A stretch of DNA of 64,000 bases from Bacterioplanoides sp. SCSIO 12839 (GCF_024397975.1 NZ_CP073745.1:1948501-2012500); one strand, 5' to 3'; positions 46,401 through 59,261 are shown, counted from the stretch's first letter. Numbers and translations: made by a program. The notes: a model not told the origin generated them from the sequence alone.

Positions 46401-48648
46401 CTTCTACCACCTCAATCGCTATATCATCATTCTCAACCAGAATTTCAACCTCACCACCGCCATTGGCTAACTCACCAAACAGAATCTTCTCTGCCAGCGG
46501 CTTCTTGATTTTATCCTGAACCAGACGATTCATTGGACGAGCACCCATCTTCTCATCATAACCATGCTCACCCAGCCAACGCTTCGCCTCTTCGGACACC
46601 AGAATACTGACACGTTTCTCATCCAGCTGACCTTGCAGTTCGGCAACAAACTTATCAACCACATGCAAAATGGTATCTTTTGATAGCGGAGCAAACTGAA
46701 TCACTGAATCAAGGCGATTACGGAACTCTGGCGTAAACACCTTCTTGAGCTCTTCAGCACCATCAGTCGTATGGTCCTGATGCGTAAAACCAATACTGTT
46801 GCGACTCATCATCTGAGCACCAGCATTGGTGGTCATAATCAAAATGACATTGCGGAAGTCTGTCTTACGGCCGTTGTTGTCAGTTAACGTGCCATGATCC
46901 ATCACCTGCAACAGGATATTGAATACTTCCGGGTGAGCCTTCTCAATTTCATCCAGCAGCAAAACGCAATGCGGGTTTTTATTGACCGCCTCCGTGAGCA
47001 AGCCGCCCTGGTCGTAACCCACATAACCCGGAGGTGCGCCAATCAGACGGGAGACGGTATGACGCTCCATGTATTCCGACATATCAAAGCGTACCAGCTC
47101 CATGCCCATCACCGACGCCAGCTGTTTCGACACCTCGGTTTTACCAACCCCGGTTGGACCAGCAAATAAGAAGGAGCCAATTGGCTTCTCCGGTGCATTA
47201 AGCCCGGCACGCGACATCTTCACCGCCGTAGACAGTGTCTGAATTGCCTCATCCTGGCCAAACACCACCATCGATAGCTTATCTTCCAGCTTAAACAGTA
47301 GCTCTTTATCAGAAGCCGATACCGACTTAGGAGGAATGCGGGCAATAGAGGCCACCACCTGCTCAACTTCTGGAACACCAATGACTTTCTTGCGCTTACT
47401 TTGTGGCAATAAGTGCTGCTGAGCCCCAACTTCATCGATGACATCAATGGCTTTGTCGGGCTGGTTACGGTCATTAATATAGCGATCTGCCAACTCAGCT
47501 GCCGCTTTTAACGCCTTGTCGGTATAGCGAATAGCATGATGCTCTTCAAAGCGAGATTTCAGGCCTTTCAGGATTTTATAGGTATCATCGACAGATGGCT
47601 GAGCCACATCAATTTTCTGGAAGCGACGGGTCAGCGCGCTGTCTTTCTCAAAGATGCCACGGAACTCGGTAAAGGTTGTAGAGCCGATGCAGCGAATTTC
47701 ACCTGAGCTAAGCAAAGGTTTCAGAAGATTACTGGCATCCATTACCCCACCCGAGGCAGCACCAGCACCAATAATGGTATGAATTTCATCAATAAACAAA
47801 ATGCCATGCGGTTGTTTTTTCAACTCCGCAAGCAACGCCTTGAAGCGCTTTTCAAAGTCACCCCGGTATTTGGTCCCAGCCAGCAAGGCACCCATATCAA
47901 GACTGTAAACAACGGCATCTTCGATCACTTCCGGAACGTCTTTATCGACAATCCGTTTTGCCAGACCTTCGATAATGGCTGTTTTGCCAACACCGGAGTC
48001 GCCAACCAAAAGTGGATTGTTTTTGCGACGACGCGCCAAAATCTGAACCAGGCGACCCACTTCAAAATCACGACCAATCAGTGGGTCGATTTTACCTTCC
48101 CGAGCAACCTTATTCAGATTAGTGGCATAACCTTCCAGTGCGTTTTTACCCGAAGATTCGCCATCTTCATCCGAATGCTCGCCCATTTGCTCCGAAGGCT
48201 CATCGGAACCAGACACCTTGGAGATGCCATGCGATATGTAGTTAACCACGTCGATACGGGCAATATTTTGCTGCTTAAGAAAATAAACAGCCTGGCTTTC
48301 CTGCTCACTAAAGATTGCAACCAACACGTTCGCACCGGTTACTTCTGACTTACCAGATGACTGAACGTGAAAAACGGCACGTTGCAACACCCGCTGAAAG
48401 CCCAGAGTGGGCTGGGTTTCACGCTCTGCATCCGCATCTGGAATCAGTGGTGTAGTTGAATCAACAAATTCCTGTAAATCTTTGCGCAGCTTGGTCATGT
48501 CTGCGCCACATGCCTCCAGCACCTTACCTGCCGCATCATTATCTAATAATGCCAATAACAAGTGCTCTACCGTCATAAACTCGTGGCGTTTCGAGCGAGC
48601 TTCCTTGAACGCTTCATTCAGTGTTTGCTCAAGCTCTCTATTCAGCAT
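46387..48648 (-). CDS. clpA: ATP-dependent Clp protease ATP-binding subunit ClpA
   Basis: ClpA (753 residues) unfolds substrates for ClpP. The N-domain (about 1-145) binds ClpS. AAA domain 1 has Walker [16 protein letters not shown] and domain 2 has [15 protein letters not shown]. The ClpP-docking IGF tripeptide is visible in [10 protein letters not shown], and Arg-rich sensor regions are intact. It is coupled to clpS 15 bases upstream, the usual order. Confidence 0.97.
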   Translation of the reverse strand: MLNRELEQTLNEAFKEARSKRHEFMTVEHLLLALLDNDAAGKVLEACGADMTKLRKDLQEFVDSTTPLIPDADAERETQPTLGFQRVLQRAVFHVQSSGKSEVTGANVLVAIFSEQESQAVYFLKQQNIARIDVVNYISHGISKVSGSDEPSEQMGEHSDEDGESSGKNALEGYATNLNKVAREGKIDPLIGRDFEVGRLVQILARRRKNNPLLVGDSGVGKTAIIEGLAKRIVDKDVPEVIEDAVVYSLDMGALLAGTKYRGDFEKRFKALLAELKKQPHGILFIDEIHTIIGAGAASGGVMDASNLLKPLLSSGEIRCIGSTTFTEFRGIFEKDSALTRRFQKIDVAQPSVDDTYKILKGLKSRFEEHHAIRYTDKALKAAAELADRYINDRNQPDKAIDVIDEVGAQQHLLPQSKRKKVIGVPEVEQVVASIARIPPKSVSASDKELLFKLEDKLSMVVFGQDEAIQTLSTAVKMSRAGLNAPEKPIGSFLFAGPTGVGKTEVSKQLASVMGMELVRFDMSEYMERHTVSRLIGAPPGYVGYDQGGLLTEAVNKNPHCVLLLDEIEKAHPEVFNILLQVMDHGTLTDNNGRKTDFRNVILIMTTNAGAQMMSRNSIGFTHQDHTTDGAEELKKVFTPEFRNRLDSVIQFAPLSKDTILHVVDKFVAELQGQLDEKRVSILVSEEAKRWLGEHGYDEKMGARPMNRLVQDKIKKPLAEKILFGELANGGGEVEILVENDDIAIEVVEEVPA

Positions 48649-48663
48649 GTCGCCTCCTCAGCG

Positions 48664-49023
48664 TTAGTCTTCTACCGGTGCGATTTCACACATCAGCGGA
48701 TGATTACAATCACGGGAATACTGGTTCACCATGGCTGCCTTCGTTTCCGCTACATCCCGACTGTAAATCGCACACACTGCACTGCCTTTCGTGTGCACAG
48801 CCAGCATAATCTGCGTTGCCTCTTCGGCATTTTTACCAAAAAGTTTCTGAAGCACTTCAACTACAAATTCCATTGGCGTGTAGTCATCATTTAGCATGAT
48901 CACACTGTACATGGATGGTCGCTTCAGCTCAGGCTTGGCAGGCTCTACTGCAATGCCACCTTCGCCATCAAATTCCGGTTCATCTTGGTTTGAGTTTAGT
49001 TGAGTTTTAAAAATATGATGCAT
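48664..49023 (-). CDS. clpS: ClpS adaptor protein
   Basis: ClpS (119 residues) recognises N-terminal Leu, Phe, Tyr and Trp and hands substrates to ClpA. The N-degron pocket segment MYSVIMLNDDYTPMEFVVEV and the region AVHTKGSAVCAIYSRDVAE are standard. The first 35 residues are acidic and flexible. It is the first gene of the clpS-clpA operon, divergent from the cold-shock gene. Confidence 0.96.
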   Translation of the reverse strand: MHHIFKTQLNSNQDEPEFDGEGGIAVEPAKPELKRPSMYSVIMLNDDYTPMEFVVEVLQKLFGKNAEEATQIMLAVHTKGSAVCAIYSRDVAETKAAMVNQYSRDCNHPLMCEIAPVED

Positions 49024-49126
49024 CTGAGATTGTCAGGTAAAAGTAAAAGTTCATCATACCTTTCCTGAATAAGGCCTCCAAGCCAATAAACAAGGGCATC
49101 CAAGCAAAACAATCTATTCCATCAGC

Positions 49127-49155
49127 TTGACGAATGTATGAGTCGGGCGTAATGT
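49127..49155 (+). promoter_or_regulatory. Candidate promoter of cspD
   Basis: TTGACG (49127-49132) and TAATGT (49150-49155) are separated by 17 bp. The predicted leader of about 75 bases holds a 7-bp hairpin (GTCAGGA/TCCTGAC, 49168-49194) before the AAGGAGG ribosome site. Confidence 0.45.
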
Positions 49156-49234
49156 AAGTATATAACTGTCAGGACGACGCTCACTCCTCCTGACTTTGCA
49201 GTTCCCGCTTTCAAACTCGAGAAGGAGGTTCAGA

Positions 49235-49519
49235 ATGAAAACAGGGAAGGTTAAGTGGTTCAACAACGCCAAAGGCTACGGCTTTATTCTGGCAGATGAC
49301 AGCAACGAAGATCTTTTTGCACACTACTCCACTATTCAGATGGATGGTTATCGCACCCTCAAAGCAGGCCAATCGGTTCAGTTTGACACCAAGCCCAGCG
49401 ATAAAGGCACGCACGCCATCAACATTCGTGCACTCGATGATGGCGGCGAAATATCCGATCAACCCTCCAGCGAGCCAGCACAAAGCATCCAACCAGAAGT
49501 CGAATTAGCTGAAGCCTGA
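49235..49519 (+). CDS. cspD: Cold-shock domain protein, CspD type
   Basis: The 94-residue protein has one cold-shock domain (residues 1-68) with RNP1 (KGYGFI) and RNP2-like (LFAHYS) motifs, and an acidic Ser/Glu-rich tail. CspD is a stationary-phase inhibitor of DNA replication in E. coli, and its position next to clpS-clpA matches that gene. ATG 49235 is fixed by AAGGAGG; a 13-codon extension is rejected. The ATYS pocket differs slightly from CspA-type proteins. Confidence 0.92.
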   Translation: MKTGKVKWFNNAKGYGFILADDSNEDLFAHYSTIQMDGYRTLKAGQSVQFDTKPSDKGTHAINIRALDDGGEISDQPSSEPAQSIQPEVELAEA

Positions 49520-49548
49520 TCATCAGCAATCACATAAACAGCATCCAT

Positions 49549-49576
49549 AAAAAAACCGCCAACTGGCGGTTTTTTT
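49549..49576. terminator. Bidirectional intrinsic terminator between cspD and icd
   Basis: A short GC stem, ACCGCC-AACT-GGCGGT, is flanked by seven A and seven T. It lies between convergent genes and can serve both. Confidence 0.92.
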
Positions 49577-49617
49577 ATGCTCAGAGCCTGCTCGCAGGCT
49601 CTTGGCAAGGCATTCGC

Positions 49618-51894
<2,277 letters not shown>

Positions 51895-52033
51895 TCAACA
51901 TTCAGGCTGCTTGTGACAGCCACAGTTCGGTTGAATTTGCCCTGACAAACCTCGCCAATGGCGTACATGGCGGGTCAAATGCAGACCAATGAACAGCTAT
52001 TTTAGTCATCATCTGAATTAGTTAGGGCGCTAA

Positions 52034-52052
52034 TTTGTAGTTTTTCTACAAA
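52034..52052. promoter_or_regulatory. Inverted repeat in the icd/rluE divergent spacer
   Basis: TTTGTAG-TTTTT-CTACAAA is a perfect 7-bp inverted repeat in the 246-bp spacer between divergent genes, 47 bases before rluE. It may be an operator, or part of a leader. No other clear element is seen in the spacer. Confidence 0.35.
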
Positions 52053-52098
52053 AATTGCAAGCTAGACGAAAGAATAAGTAGTTTTCTTACAGAATTTT

Positions 52099-52734
52099 AT
52101 GGCCAAACTCATCCTGCTCAACAAACCATTCAACGTTCTCTCTCAGTTTAGTGACTCTGACGGCCGCTGCACGCTCAAGCGCTATATTTCTCAAACTAAT
52201 GTCTATCCGGCAGGTCGTCTTGATTACGACTCCGAGGGCCTGATTCTGCTGACTGACAACGGGCAACTACAGGCGAACATTGCCAATCCAAAATATAAAA
52301 TGGAGAAAACGTACTGGGTTCAGGTCGAAGGCTTACCTAAAGAATCCGACCTGGATTGCTTGCGAAAAGGAGTCACACTGAAAGATGGGGACACACGACC
52401 AGCCAAAGTTAAAAAAATCAACCAACCTGACATTTGGCCACGCAATCCGCCCATTCGCCAGCGCAACAATGACACCACGTGCTGGCTGGAGATAAAAATC
52501 AGCGAAGGTCGTAACCGCCAGGTTAGAAGAATGACAGCACATATAGGATACCCAACCCTTCGCCTGATTCGTGCAAGCATTGGCAATTGGTCTTTGGACG
52601 CACTGGCACCCGGTGAAAGCAAAGAGCTGAACATTCACATGCCAGCACAGCCCTCCAAACCTCTTTCCAAAAAAGCGACTGGCCGCAGGCATTCAAAGGC
52701 AAGGCCTACAGCAAACAGGAAACCGAAACGCTGA
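52099..52734 (+). CDS. rluE: 23S rRNA pseudouridine synthase RluE
   Basis: The 211-residue RsuA-family enzyme makes pseudouridine 2457 in 23S rRNA. The catalytic Asp lies in AGRLDYDSEGLILLTDNGQL. The segments KPFNVLSQFSDSDGRCTLK and GRNRQVRRMTAHIGYPTLRL are diagnostic. A Lys/Arg-rich tail of about 25 residues follows the domain. Position next to icd and nudJ matches the usual order. Confidence 0.94.
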   Translation: MAKLILLNKPFNVLSQFSDSDGRCTLKRYISQTNVYPAGRLDYDSEGLILLTDNGQLQANIANPKYKMEKTYWVQVEGLPKESDLDCLRKGVTLKDGDTRPAKVKKINQPDIWPRNPPIRQRNNDTTCWLEIKISEGRNRQVRRMTAHIGYPTLRLIRASIGNWSLDALAPGESKELNIHMPAQPSKPLSKKATGRRHSKARPTANRKPKR

Positions 52735-52814
52735 TTGCATTTGAGCCTGATAAACCACTTAGGTAGACTGCGTGCCTTTTGCACCCTCGCTTTGTACATA
52801 GGCAAGCTTTATTT

Positions 52815-53264
52815 ATGAATGACCGCTGGACGCCACACGCAACGGTTGCCACCGTAATTGAGAAAGATGGCCAATTCCTGATGGTTGAAGAAGTCAGCAG
52901 TGGCCTACATGTTATCAATCAGCCGGCCGGCCATATCGAACAGGACGAAACCATTCTGGAAGCTGCCCGGCGTGAAACGCTCGAAGAAACCGGCTGGAGC
53001 GCAGAGCCTACACACCTGATTGGCTTATACACCTACACAGCTCCCAGCAATGGTGTGACTTACCATCGCTATTGCTTTGCTGCCAAAGCGATTAAAGCTG
53101 AAGAAAACGCAATTCTGGACGACGGCATCATTGGCCCAAGATGGATGACCATTGAAGAATTACGCAACAGCCCCAACCTCAGATCTCAGATGGTACTCAC
53201 CTGCATCGAAGATTACCTGGCTGGTAAACGTTTCCCGCTCGACGTGATTACAGAACATCCTTAA
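52815..53264 (+). CDS. nudJ: Nudix phosphatase NudJ
   Basis: The 149-residue protein has a full Nudix box, GHIEQDETILEAARRETLEE, followed by TGW. E. coli NudJ removes phosphate from HMP-PP, ADP-glucose and nucleoside di- and triphosphates. The start MNDRWTPHATVATVIEKDG at 52815 is preferred because it gives the family N-terminus. It lies between rluE and mnmA, the conserved arrangement. Confidence 0.92.
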   Translation: MNDRWTPHATVATVIEKDGQFLMVEEVSSGLHVINQPAGHIEQDETILEAARRETLEETGWSAEPTHLIGLYTYTAPSNGVTYHRYCFAAKAIKAEENAILDDGIIGPRWMTIEELRNSPNLRSQMVLTCIEDYLAGKRFPLDVITEHP

Positions 53265-53320
53265 ATACGCAATAACATTCGCAATCAACCAACAAATCCA
53301 ATACAAAGAACCCAAACGAT

Positions 53321-54469
53321 ATGACCCAGTTAGCTGACCTTAACCCAGCCCAAACCAAAGTCATCGTTGGCATGTCCGGCGGTGTCGACTCATCCATTTC
53401 AGCTTATCTGTTGTTAGAACAGGGATTTCAGGTCGAAGGCCTGTTTATGAAGAACTGGGATGAAGACGATGGCACAGAATATTGCACCGCCAAAGAAGAC
53501 CTGGCCGATGCACAACAAGTGTGCGACACCCTTGGTATTAAACTGCATCAAGCTAATTTTGCCGCTGAATACTGGGATAATGTTTTTGAACACTTTCTTG
53601 AAGAATACAAAGCCGGCCGCACTCCGAACCCAGACATTCTCTGCAATCGGGAAATCAAGTTCAAAGCCTTTCTGGAATACGCTCAGGTGTTAGGTGCTGA
53701 CCTGATTGCAACCGGCCACTATGTCCGCCGTGGCGATACCGAGACGGAGACACGACTGCTAAAAGGTCTGGATAACAACAAAGATCAAAGCTACTTCCTG
53801 CACGCTGTTGCTGGCAGTGAAATTGCGAAGACTCTGTTTCCGGTTGGCGAATTAGAAAAGCCAGAAGTTCGCCGCATTGCCGAAGAAAACAATCTGGTAA
53901 CTCATAACAAAAAAGATTCCACAGGCATTTGTTTTATTGGCGAGCGTCGTTTTAAGGATTTTCTCCAGCAGTACCTCCCTGCCCAGCCCGGCCGCATTGA
54001 AACAGAAGATGGCGTTGATATTGGCGAACACCAGGGACTGATGTATCACACTCTGGGACAGCGCCAGGGCCTTGGCATTGGTGGTTTAAATGGCTTTTCA
54101 GAAGACCCCTGGTTTGTTGCCGACAAAGACCTTGAGCGCAATATCCTGATAGCCGTGCAGGGCAAAAACCACCCTCGCCTGTTTAAAGACTGGCTGACGA
54201 CATCAGAGATTTATTGGGTCAACGATGAACCAGAACTGCCACTGCGCTGTAAAGCTAAGGTACGTTACCGCCAGGCCGACCAGGATTGTGTTATTCATAA
54301 AACCGCCAAAGGTTACCGGGTTGAATTTGACGAGCCACAGCGTGCTGTCACTCCAGGCCAATCCTTGGTGTTGTATACCGGTGAAATCTGCTTAGGTGGC
54401 GGTGTTATTGAACATACCGGCGACAATGACACCAAAGACGAAAACCAGAACATGGGGAGCCAGGTATGA
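53321..54469 (+). CDS. mnmA: tRNA-specific 2-thiouridylase MnmA
   Basis: MnmA (382 residues) adds sulfur to U34 of Lys, Glu and Gln tRNAs using persulfide from TusE. The PP-loop is [13 protein letters not shown]. The catalytic cysteines lie in [13 protein letters not shown] and [12 protein letters not shown]. The C-terminal tRNA-binding beta domains are complete. It overlaps hflD by four bases. The Tus relay genes are at 32659-33740. Confidence 0.97.
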   Translation: MTQLADLNPAQTKVIVGMSGGVDSSISAYLLLEQGFQVEGLFMKNWDEDDGTEYCTAKEDLADAQQVCDTLGIKLHQANFAAEYWDNVFEHFLEEYKAGRTPNPDILCNREIKFKAFLEYAQVLGADLIATGHYVRRGDTETETRLLKGLDNNKDQSYFLHAVAGSEIAKTLFPVGELEKPEVRRIAEENNLVTHNKKDSTGICFIGERRFKDFLQQYLPAQPGRIETEDGVDIGEHQGLMYHTLGQRQGLGIGGLNGFSEDPWFVADKDLERNILIAVQGKNHPRLFKDWLTTSEIYWVNDEPELPLRCKAKVRYRQADQDCVIHKTAKGYRVEFDEPQRAVTPGQSLVLYTGEICLGGGVIEHTGDNDTKDENQNMGSQV

Positions 54470-55122
54470 CTCCTGAACAGCCAATCCTGCTTCACAAAAA
54501 CCATGAACAAGCGATCGCCCTGGCGGCTGTTTTCCAGGTTGCCACATTAGTTGAACAACTGGCTCGCACCGGAGATGTTCCAGAAGAAACCTCCCTGCCA
54601 CTCCTGGAAAGCCTGTTCAGCCAAAACCCAAAACAGTTTGGTGATATCTACGGCGATGCCAAAACCCGTTTGACCATTGGCCTTAAGCAGCTCAAAACAA
54701 TTGCAGGCAAGGAACCACAAGGCATCAACCCAGACATTACCCGTTACGCCCTGAGCCTGCTTCACCTGGAGAAAAAGCTCAGCAAGGCACCAGATATGCT
54801 TAATGCGTTAGGCCAGGGAATCCAGGACGCGGAGCGTCAGGCACAACACTTCGGCATTGCTCATGAAAACACCATTGCCTCTCTTGCCGGACTTTACAAA
54901 CAAACACTGAGCAACCTGAGTTTCCGTATTCGGGTGACCGGCAACCCTACCTACCTGCAGACCAATCACACCGCCAACCGTGTCCGCACACTGCTGCTGG
55001 CCGGTATTCGTGCTGCTATGTTATGGCGCCAGGTTGGCGGCAAGCGCTGGCAGCTATTAGTGAGTCGCGGTCGCTATTTAAAAGCGTGTGATGAACTGCT
55101 GAGTGGTGACATTAAACGATGA
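54466..55122 (+). CDS. hflD: High-frequency lysogenization protein HflD homologue
   Basis: HflD (218 residues) is a helical, membrane-peripheral protein. In E. coli it binds lambda CII and lowers lysogeny; its core cellular role is unclear. Segments [20 protein letters not shown] and [19 protein letters not shown] match the family. Start and stop both overlap neighbours by four bases (mnmA and dusA). In many relatives purB follows; here dusA does. Confidence 0.92.
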   Translation: MTPEQPILLHKNHEQAIALAAVFQVATLVEQLARTGDVPEETSLPLLESLFSQNPKQFGDIYGDAKTRLTIGLKQLKTIAGKEPQGINPDITRYALSLLHLEKKLSKAPDMLNALGQGIQDAERQAQHFGIAHENTIASLAGLYKQTLSNLSFRIRVTGNPTYLQTNHTANRVRTLLLAGIRAAMLWRQVGGKRWQLLVSRGRYLKACDELLSGDIKR

Positions 55123-56105
55123 GAGCGATTAACCGCACATTTTCTACCGCCCCGATGATGGATTGGTCGGATCGTCACTGCCGCGCCTTCTGGCGCCAGC
55201 TGAGTAAAGATGCTCTGTTGTACACCGAAATGGTCACCACTGGTGCCCTGATTCATGGCAACCGCGAACGTTTCCTGCAATACAACGATATTGAGCATCC
55301 TGTAGCCTTACAGCTAGGAGGCTCTAATCCGGAAGAGCTGGCTCAGTGTGCTAAGTTCGCTGAAGAATGGGGTTACGACGAGGTTAACTTAAACGTCGGC
55401 TGCCCCAGCGATCGTGTACAAAACAACATGATTGGCGCTTGCCTGATGGCACATCCGCAATTGGTGGCCGATTGCATTAAAGCAATGCAGGATACCTGCA
55501 ATATTGAAGTCACCATCAAACATCGCATTGGCATTGATGACATCGACAGCTATGAGCATATGCGTGACTTTGTTGCGACAGTGGCTGAAACCGGCTGCAA
55601 GAGTTTCACCGTGCATGCCCGCAAAGCTATTCTTCAAGGGCTGTCTCCCAAAGAGAATCGTGACATACCACCACTGCAATACCCGCTGGTGTATCGCCTA
55701 AAGCAGGAATTTCCAGAGCTGGAGATTATTATTAACGGCGGCATCAAGACCCATGATGAGTGCTCTGAACACCTGAGCCATGTAGACGGCGTGATGCTGG
55801 GCCGGGAGGCTTATCATAACCCTGGCATCCTGATGCAGGCTGACGCTCTGTACTTCAGTGCTGATAATAGTCATGAAGAAGGTTCACTTGTCCAGCGAGT
55901 TCAAGCTGTGCGCGACTTCTACCCTTATATCGAAACTGAGCTGAGCAAAGGTGCAACACTGCACTACATCAGCCGTCATATGCTGGGGTTATTTAACGGT
56001 ATGAAAGGCGCGCGGCAATTCCGCCGTCACCTGAGTGAAAATGCCTTTAAGAAAGAATCCGGCATCGAAATCATGGAGCAAGCGTTAGCGTTTGTAGAAG
56101 TGTAA
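55119..56105 (+). CDS. dusA: tRNA-dihydrouridine(20/20a) synthase DusA
   Basis: DusA (328 residues) is an FMN enzyme that reduces uridines 20 and 20a in the tRNA D-loop. The TIM barrel begins [19 protein letters not shown]. The tRNA- and FMN-binding region is [19 protein letters not shown], and GACLM carries the catalytic Cys. [20 protein letters not shown] and [15 protein letters not shown] are typical of DusA rather than DusB or DusC. ATG overlaps the hflD stop (ATGA). Confidence 0.95.
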   Translation: MRAINRTFSTAPMMDWSDRHCRAFWRQLSKDALLYTEMVTTGALIHGNRERFLQYNDIEHPVALQLGGSNPEELAQCAKFAEEWGYDEVNLNVGCPSDRVQNNMIGACLMAHPQLVADCIKAMQDTCNIEVTIKHRIGIDDIDSYEHMRDFVATVAETGCKSFTVHARKAILQGLSPKENRDIPPLQYPLVYRLKQEFPELEIIINGGIKTHDECSEHLSHVDGVMLGREAYHNPGILMQADALYFSADNSHEEGSLVQRVQAVRDFYPYIETELSKGATLHYISRHMLGLFNGMKGARQFRRHLSENAFKKESGIEIMEQALAFVEV

Positions 56106-56118
56106 ATATAGCTAAAAT

Positions 56119-56140
56119 GGGCAGCTGAATCCAACTGCCC
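56119..56140. terminator. Weak hairpin between convergent dusA and rhodanese genes
   Basis: GGGCAG and CTGCCC form a 6-bp stem around a 10-base loop in the 43-bp convergent spacer. No T tract follows. Confidence 0.35.
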
Positions 56141-56148
56141 TACAGGAT

Positions 56149-56469
56149 TTAAAGAGTTCCACCTGCTGAATACGCTTTAGCATCTTCCAGGCCGCCAATA
56201 TTCTTCACATTGGTATAACCCAGCTTCTGCAGCGCCTCCAAAGCAACGCCGGCACGACGTCCAGAACGGCAGTACAGTAAAATTTCGGCATCCTTATCGA
56301 GGCTGAGCGCTGCGATATCCGCAGAAATTTGTGTGTGCGGAATATTATGCGCTCCATCCAAATGTTCACCAGCAAACTCTCCTGCGCTACGGACATCAAT
56401 CCAAACCGGCTCAGATGCCCACACAGAAAGGCTCAACAACGTTGCGACCAGAATAGTAATCAACTTCAT
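56149..56469 (-). CDS. Periplasmic single-domain rhodanese (PspE-like)
   Basis: The 106-residue protein has a signal peptide (MKLITILVATLLSLSVWA, cleaved before SEP) and one rhodanese domain. The active-site Cys lies in LLYCRSGRRAGVAL. WIDVRSAGEFAGEHLDGAHN is the first rhodanese signature. It likely transfers sulfane sulfur in the periplasm; its partner is unknown. GGAG lies eight bases before the ATG. Confidence 0.9.
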   Translation of the reverse strand: MKLITILVATLLSLSVWASEPVWIDVRSAGEFAGEHLDGAHNIPHTQISADIAALSLDKDAEILLYCRSGRRAGVALEALQKLGYTNVKNIGGLEDAKAYSAGGTL

Positions 56470-56601
56470 ATTTCATCTCCAAGTTATTCTGAGAATTAGA
56501 CTTTTTAGCCAAACAGCCCCGATTCTGCATTGACCTGAATCGGATGTTAAGAGAGTCTAACCATAATTAAGTTATTGCATAAGCTGCACTCAGGAAAAGA
56601 T

Positions 56602-57552
56602 ATGAACAAGCTGGACGCACTGAAAGACATGACAGTTGTGGTTGCCGACACTGGCGACATTGAAGCCATTCGCCAACATCAACCGGCCGATGCCACCACA
56701 AACCCCTCGTTAATCCTGAAAGCCGCACAGCTGGATGCCTACCAGCCACTGATTGCCGGTGCGATCAGCTGGGCCAAACAATGCAACAACTCAGAGTCTC
56801 TGGTTAGTAATGCCTGCGACAAACTGGCGGTAGCGATTGGCTGCGAAATACTGCAAATCATCCCAGGACTGATATCAACTGAGGTCGACGCCCGCTTATC
56901 CTTTGATCGTGAAGCGACAATTGCCAAAGCCCGCAAGCTGATTCAGATGTATCACGATGCTGGCATCGATAAAGATCGCGTACTGATCAAGATTGCCGCC
57001 ACCTGGGAAGGCATTCAGGCCGCCAAAGCGTTGGAATCAGAGGGTATTCACTGCAATTTGACCCTGTTATTTAACTTCAGCCAGGCAGTCGCTTGCGCTG
57101 AAGCCGACGTTACGCTGATCTCTCCTTTTGTGGGTCGTATTCTCGACTGGTACAAAGCCAATCAGCCCAATGAAGACTATAGCGGCCCCCGTGACCCAGG
57201 CGTTCAATCGGTGACCCAAATTTATAACTACTACAAGCAACATGGCTACAACACGGTTGTGATGGGTGCCAGCTTCCGTAATACCGGAGAAATTGAACAG
57301 CTGGCAGGCTGCGATAAACTCACCATCAGCCCAGACTTATTGTCACAACTGCAACTGGATACCAGCACTCTTAGCCGAAAACTCTCAGCCGAAAACGCCG
57401 ATACTAATATTGAAAAATTATCACTGAGCGAAGCAGATTTCCGCTGGGCGATGAATCAGGACGTCATGGCGGCGGAGAAGCTGGCCGATGGCATTCGCCG
57501 CTTTGCCGCGGATCAGCAAACGCTGGAAGATATGATTCAACAAAACCTGTAG
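56602..57552 (+). CDS. tal: Transaldolase
   Basis: The 316-residue class I transaldolase of the pentose phosphate pathway moves a dihydroxyacetone unit from sedoheptulose-7-phosphate. [12 protein letters not shown] is the first signature and [13 protein letters not shown] contains the Schiff-base Lys. [15 protein letters not shown] and [19 protein letters not shown] complete the pattern. The start [10 protein letters not shown] at 56602 has AGGA upstream; a nine-codon extension is rejected. Confidence 0.97.
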   Translation: MNKLDALKDMTVVVADTGDIEAIRQHQPADATTNPSLILKAAQLDAYQPLIAGAISWAKQCNNSESLVSNACDKLAVAIGCEILQIIPGLISTEVDARLSFDREATIAKARKLIQMYHDAGIDKDRVLIKIAATWEGIQAAKALESEGIHCNLTLLFNFSQAVACAEADVTLISPFVGRILDWYKANQPNEDYSGPRDPGVQSVTQIYNYYKQHGYNTVVMGASFRNTGEIEQLAGCDKLTISPDLLSQLQLDTSTLSRKLSAENADTNIEKLSLSEADFRWAMNQDVMAAEKLADGIRRFAADQQTLEDMIQQNL

Positions 57553-57561
57553 AAACACTTT

Positions 57562-58011
57562 ATGTTAAAGCAACTTTTTGCTCTATTTGAACAGCCAACA
57601 CAAGAGCGCCAGCCCCATACACTGGCGTTAGCAACTGCGGTGTTGCTGGCCGAAATTGTGCGCGCCGACCACCAAGTCGATGACGCTGAAAAAACGGCAA
57701 TGAAAACCACCCTGCAACACAGCCTCAAACTCTCTTCGGAAGAAGCTTCATCATTAGTCGATGAAGCACTGAACACAGCTGAGGCGGCCAACGACCTGCA
57801 ACAATTCACCCGGGTTATTCACGACAAGTGCAACCCGGATGAAAAATTCCAACTGCTGTGCAACTTATGGAAAGTGGCCTACGAATCGGATGGACTGGAT
57901 AAATATGAAGAGCATATGATCCGCAGAATTGCTGATTTGCTCTACATCCCACACAGTGAATTTATCCGCGCCAAAGCGCTTATCAAAGCACAAAAGAAAA
58001 ACGCCCAATGA
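57562..58011 (+). CDS. TerB-family protein
   Basis: The 149-residue helical protein matches the TerB/DjlA N-terminal domain: LATAVLLAEIVRADHQVDDA at the start and WKVAYESDGLDKYEEHMIRR near the end, each carrying the acidic metal-site pattern of the two-repeat fold. The family name comes from tellurite resistance operons, but isolated members have no proven role. It starts nine bases after tal and overlaps the next gene by four bases. Confidence 0.85.
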   Translation: MLKQLFALFEQPTQERQPHTLALATAVLLAEIVRADHQVDDAEKTAMKTTLQHSLKLSSEEASSLVDEALNTAEAANDLQQFTRVIHDKCNPDEKFQLLCNLWKVAYESDGLDKYEEHMIRRIADLLYIPHSEFIRAKALIKAQKKNAQ

Positions 58012-58883
58012 TCATCTCTGATATTGCCGAGCAATTTTCAGCGTTAACCGAACTATTATCTCAACTTCGCCAGCACCTCCTGCAGCAGCGCCCGCCACAT
58101 TACTTCCCGATTACTGGCGAAGAAAAGGAGATGGTCGACGATGCGTTGCAGCATGCCTGCACCCTACTGAGCGATCTCTGGTACCAAGGCAATCAGGACG
58201 GGCGCGAAACCCGCTCACGCCACGGGATAATTGTTGCCGATGCGAAAACAAGTGAGCTAATTCGCAGCATTAATCATCAAAAAGAGTCATTCAGGGCCGC
58301 AGTCAATCGGGCAAGGCAAAATCTGTCTCAAGAGCATTGGTTGCAGCATCATGAGCAGCTGAGCAATCACGGTCAGACTTTACGAGAACAGCTACGGCTA
58401 AGTGGCCTGGGTCGGGTCCACCTGAAACAGTGTTACCGCCATATTCCGCTTCTGGAAAAACCCGTCACCAAAATTGGCTTCAGCTGGTACAACAACGGCC
58501 GATCGATTAAAAAAATCAGTCATCAGCAGGCACAAAATCTATTGCTGGCTTTGGGTGAGCATAAAACCCATATTCAGAGCCAGCTTCAGGTGTTGTCACA
58601 ACTCACCGCAGGTACTCAGCTGGCACAGGTACAGACACTGGCACCTGTTGTGCGGGCCAACCTGGTATTTAACCGAAAAGATGAAAGCAAGGATAAAACG
58701 ACCGAACGCAAAGCGATGAACGTGTCGTTACCATTGTTTGTTCAGGAAAGTTTGCCTACGCACAACACGATTGAGCTACAGGCTCCGAACGGAAGAAGTC
58801 GCTTAAATCGCAGCGACAATAAGATTTCAAATGAACCCATATTGCCCAGCATTCGGGCTTATACCTATCAATCTAGCGATTAG
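58008..58883 (+). CDS. Probable Tus homologue (replication terminus site-binding protein)
   Basis: The 291-residue protein resembles E. coli Tus (309 residues) along its length. The central part YRHIPLLEKPVTKIGFSWYN, then NGRSIKKISHQQAQNLLLAL, parallels the Tus segment with FGWANKHIIKNL. The later ANLVFNRKDE parallels the Tus ARVWYKGDQ, and PSIRAYTYQ parallels PRLHLY at the C-terminus. Tus binds Ter sites and blocks replication forks from one side. The gene overlaps the TerB-family gene, so it is not an isolated transfer. No convincing Ter site lies next to it. Identity is by pattern and should be confirmed with a profile search. Confidence 0.7.
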   Translation: MIISDIAEQFSALTELLSQLRQHLLQQRPPHYFPITGEEKEMVDDALQHACTLLSDLWYQGNQDGRETRSRHGIIVADAKTSELIRSINHQKESFRAAVNRARQNLSQEHWLQHHEQLSNHGQTLREQLRLSGLGRVHLKQCYRHIPLLEKPVTKIGFSWYNNGRSIKKISHQQAQNLLLALGEHKTHIQSQLQVLSQLTAGTQLAQVQTLAPVVRANLVFNRKDESKDKTTERKAMNVSLPLFVQESLPTHNTIELQAPNGRSRLNRSDNKISNEPILPSIRAYTYQSSD

Positions 58884-58892
58884 AACTTAAAG

Positions 58893-59261
58893 CTAACCCG
58901 CTAACTGCTGAGGGAAGTGAGAGTGCGAACTATTAGTAGAGCTGACATTAGCAGGGGTTGTTAAAGACTCAGCAATAGTACGATAGGCGCCCTGCTCAAG
59001 ATTCATAAAACGAATCATTAAACTGTTTTGTTGCTGCGAAATGCGGCGCACTGATTGCACCATCGCTTTCCCTGTGACACCACCATCGGATACACCTGCA
59101 AGCAACTCTAATTCAATATCGAAACAGATAAAACGACCACTGCTGTCTCTGAAACACTGACTTTCACTGAGGCCGACCTCAATGGAAAAGCCCAAAGGAG
59201 ATAAATTAGCAATCGCGCCGCAATACAGCTCTTGCTGATGGTTTGTTATGCGTATCTTCAT
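58893..59261 (-). CDS. PilZ-like domain protein
   Basis: The roughly 122-residue protein looks like a PilZ domain. IANLSPLGFSIEV matches the D/N-x-S-x-x-G strand motif, and SLMIRFMNLEQGAYRTI fits the end of the barrel. The upstream RxxxR motif needed for cyclic-di-GMP is not clear, so ligand binding is doubtful. MKIRITNHQQ at 59261 is preferred; ATG 59282 would add seven residues. It converges with the Tus-like gene, ten bases away. A Ser/Asn-rich tail follows the domain. The 278-bp spacer on its other side shows no clear element. Confidence 0.6.
   Translation of the reverse strand: MKIRITNHQQELYCGAIANLSPLGFSIEVGLSESQCFRDSSGRFICFDIELELLAGVSDGGVTGKAMVQSVRRISQQQNSLMIRFMNLEQGAYRTIAESLTTPANVSSTNSSHSHFPQQLAG

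Noticed and set aside
49161-49166. TATAAC as the -10 box of cspD
   Set aside because: It is 28 bp from the only good -35 box. TAATGT at 49150 has the correct 17-bp spacing.
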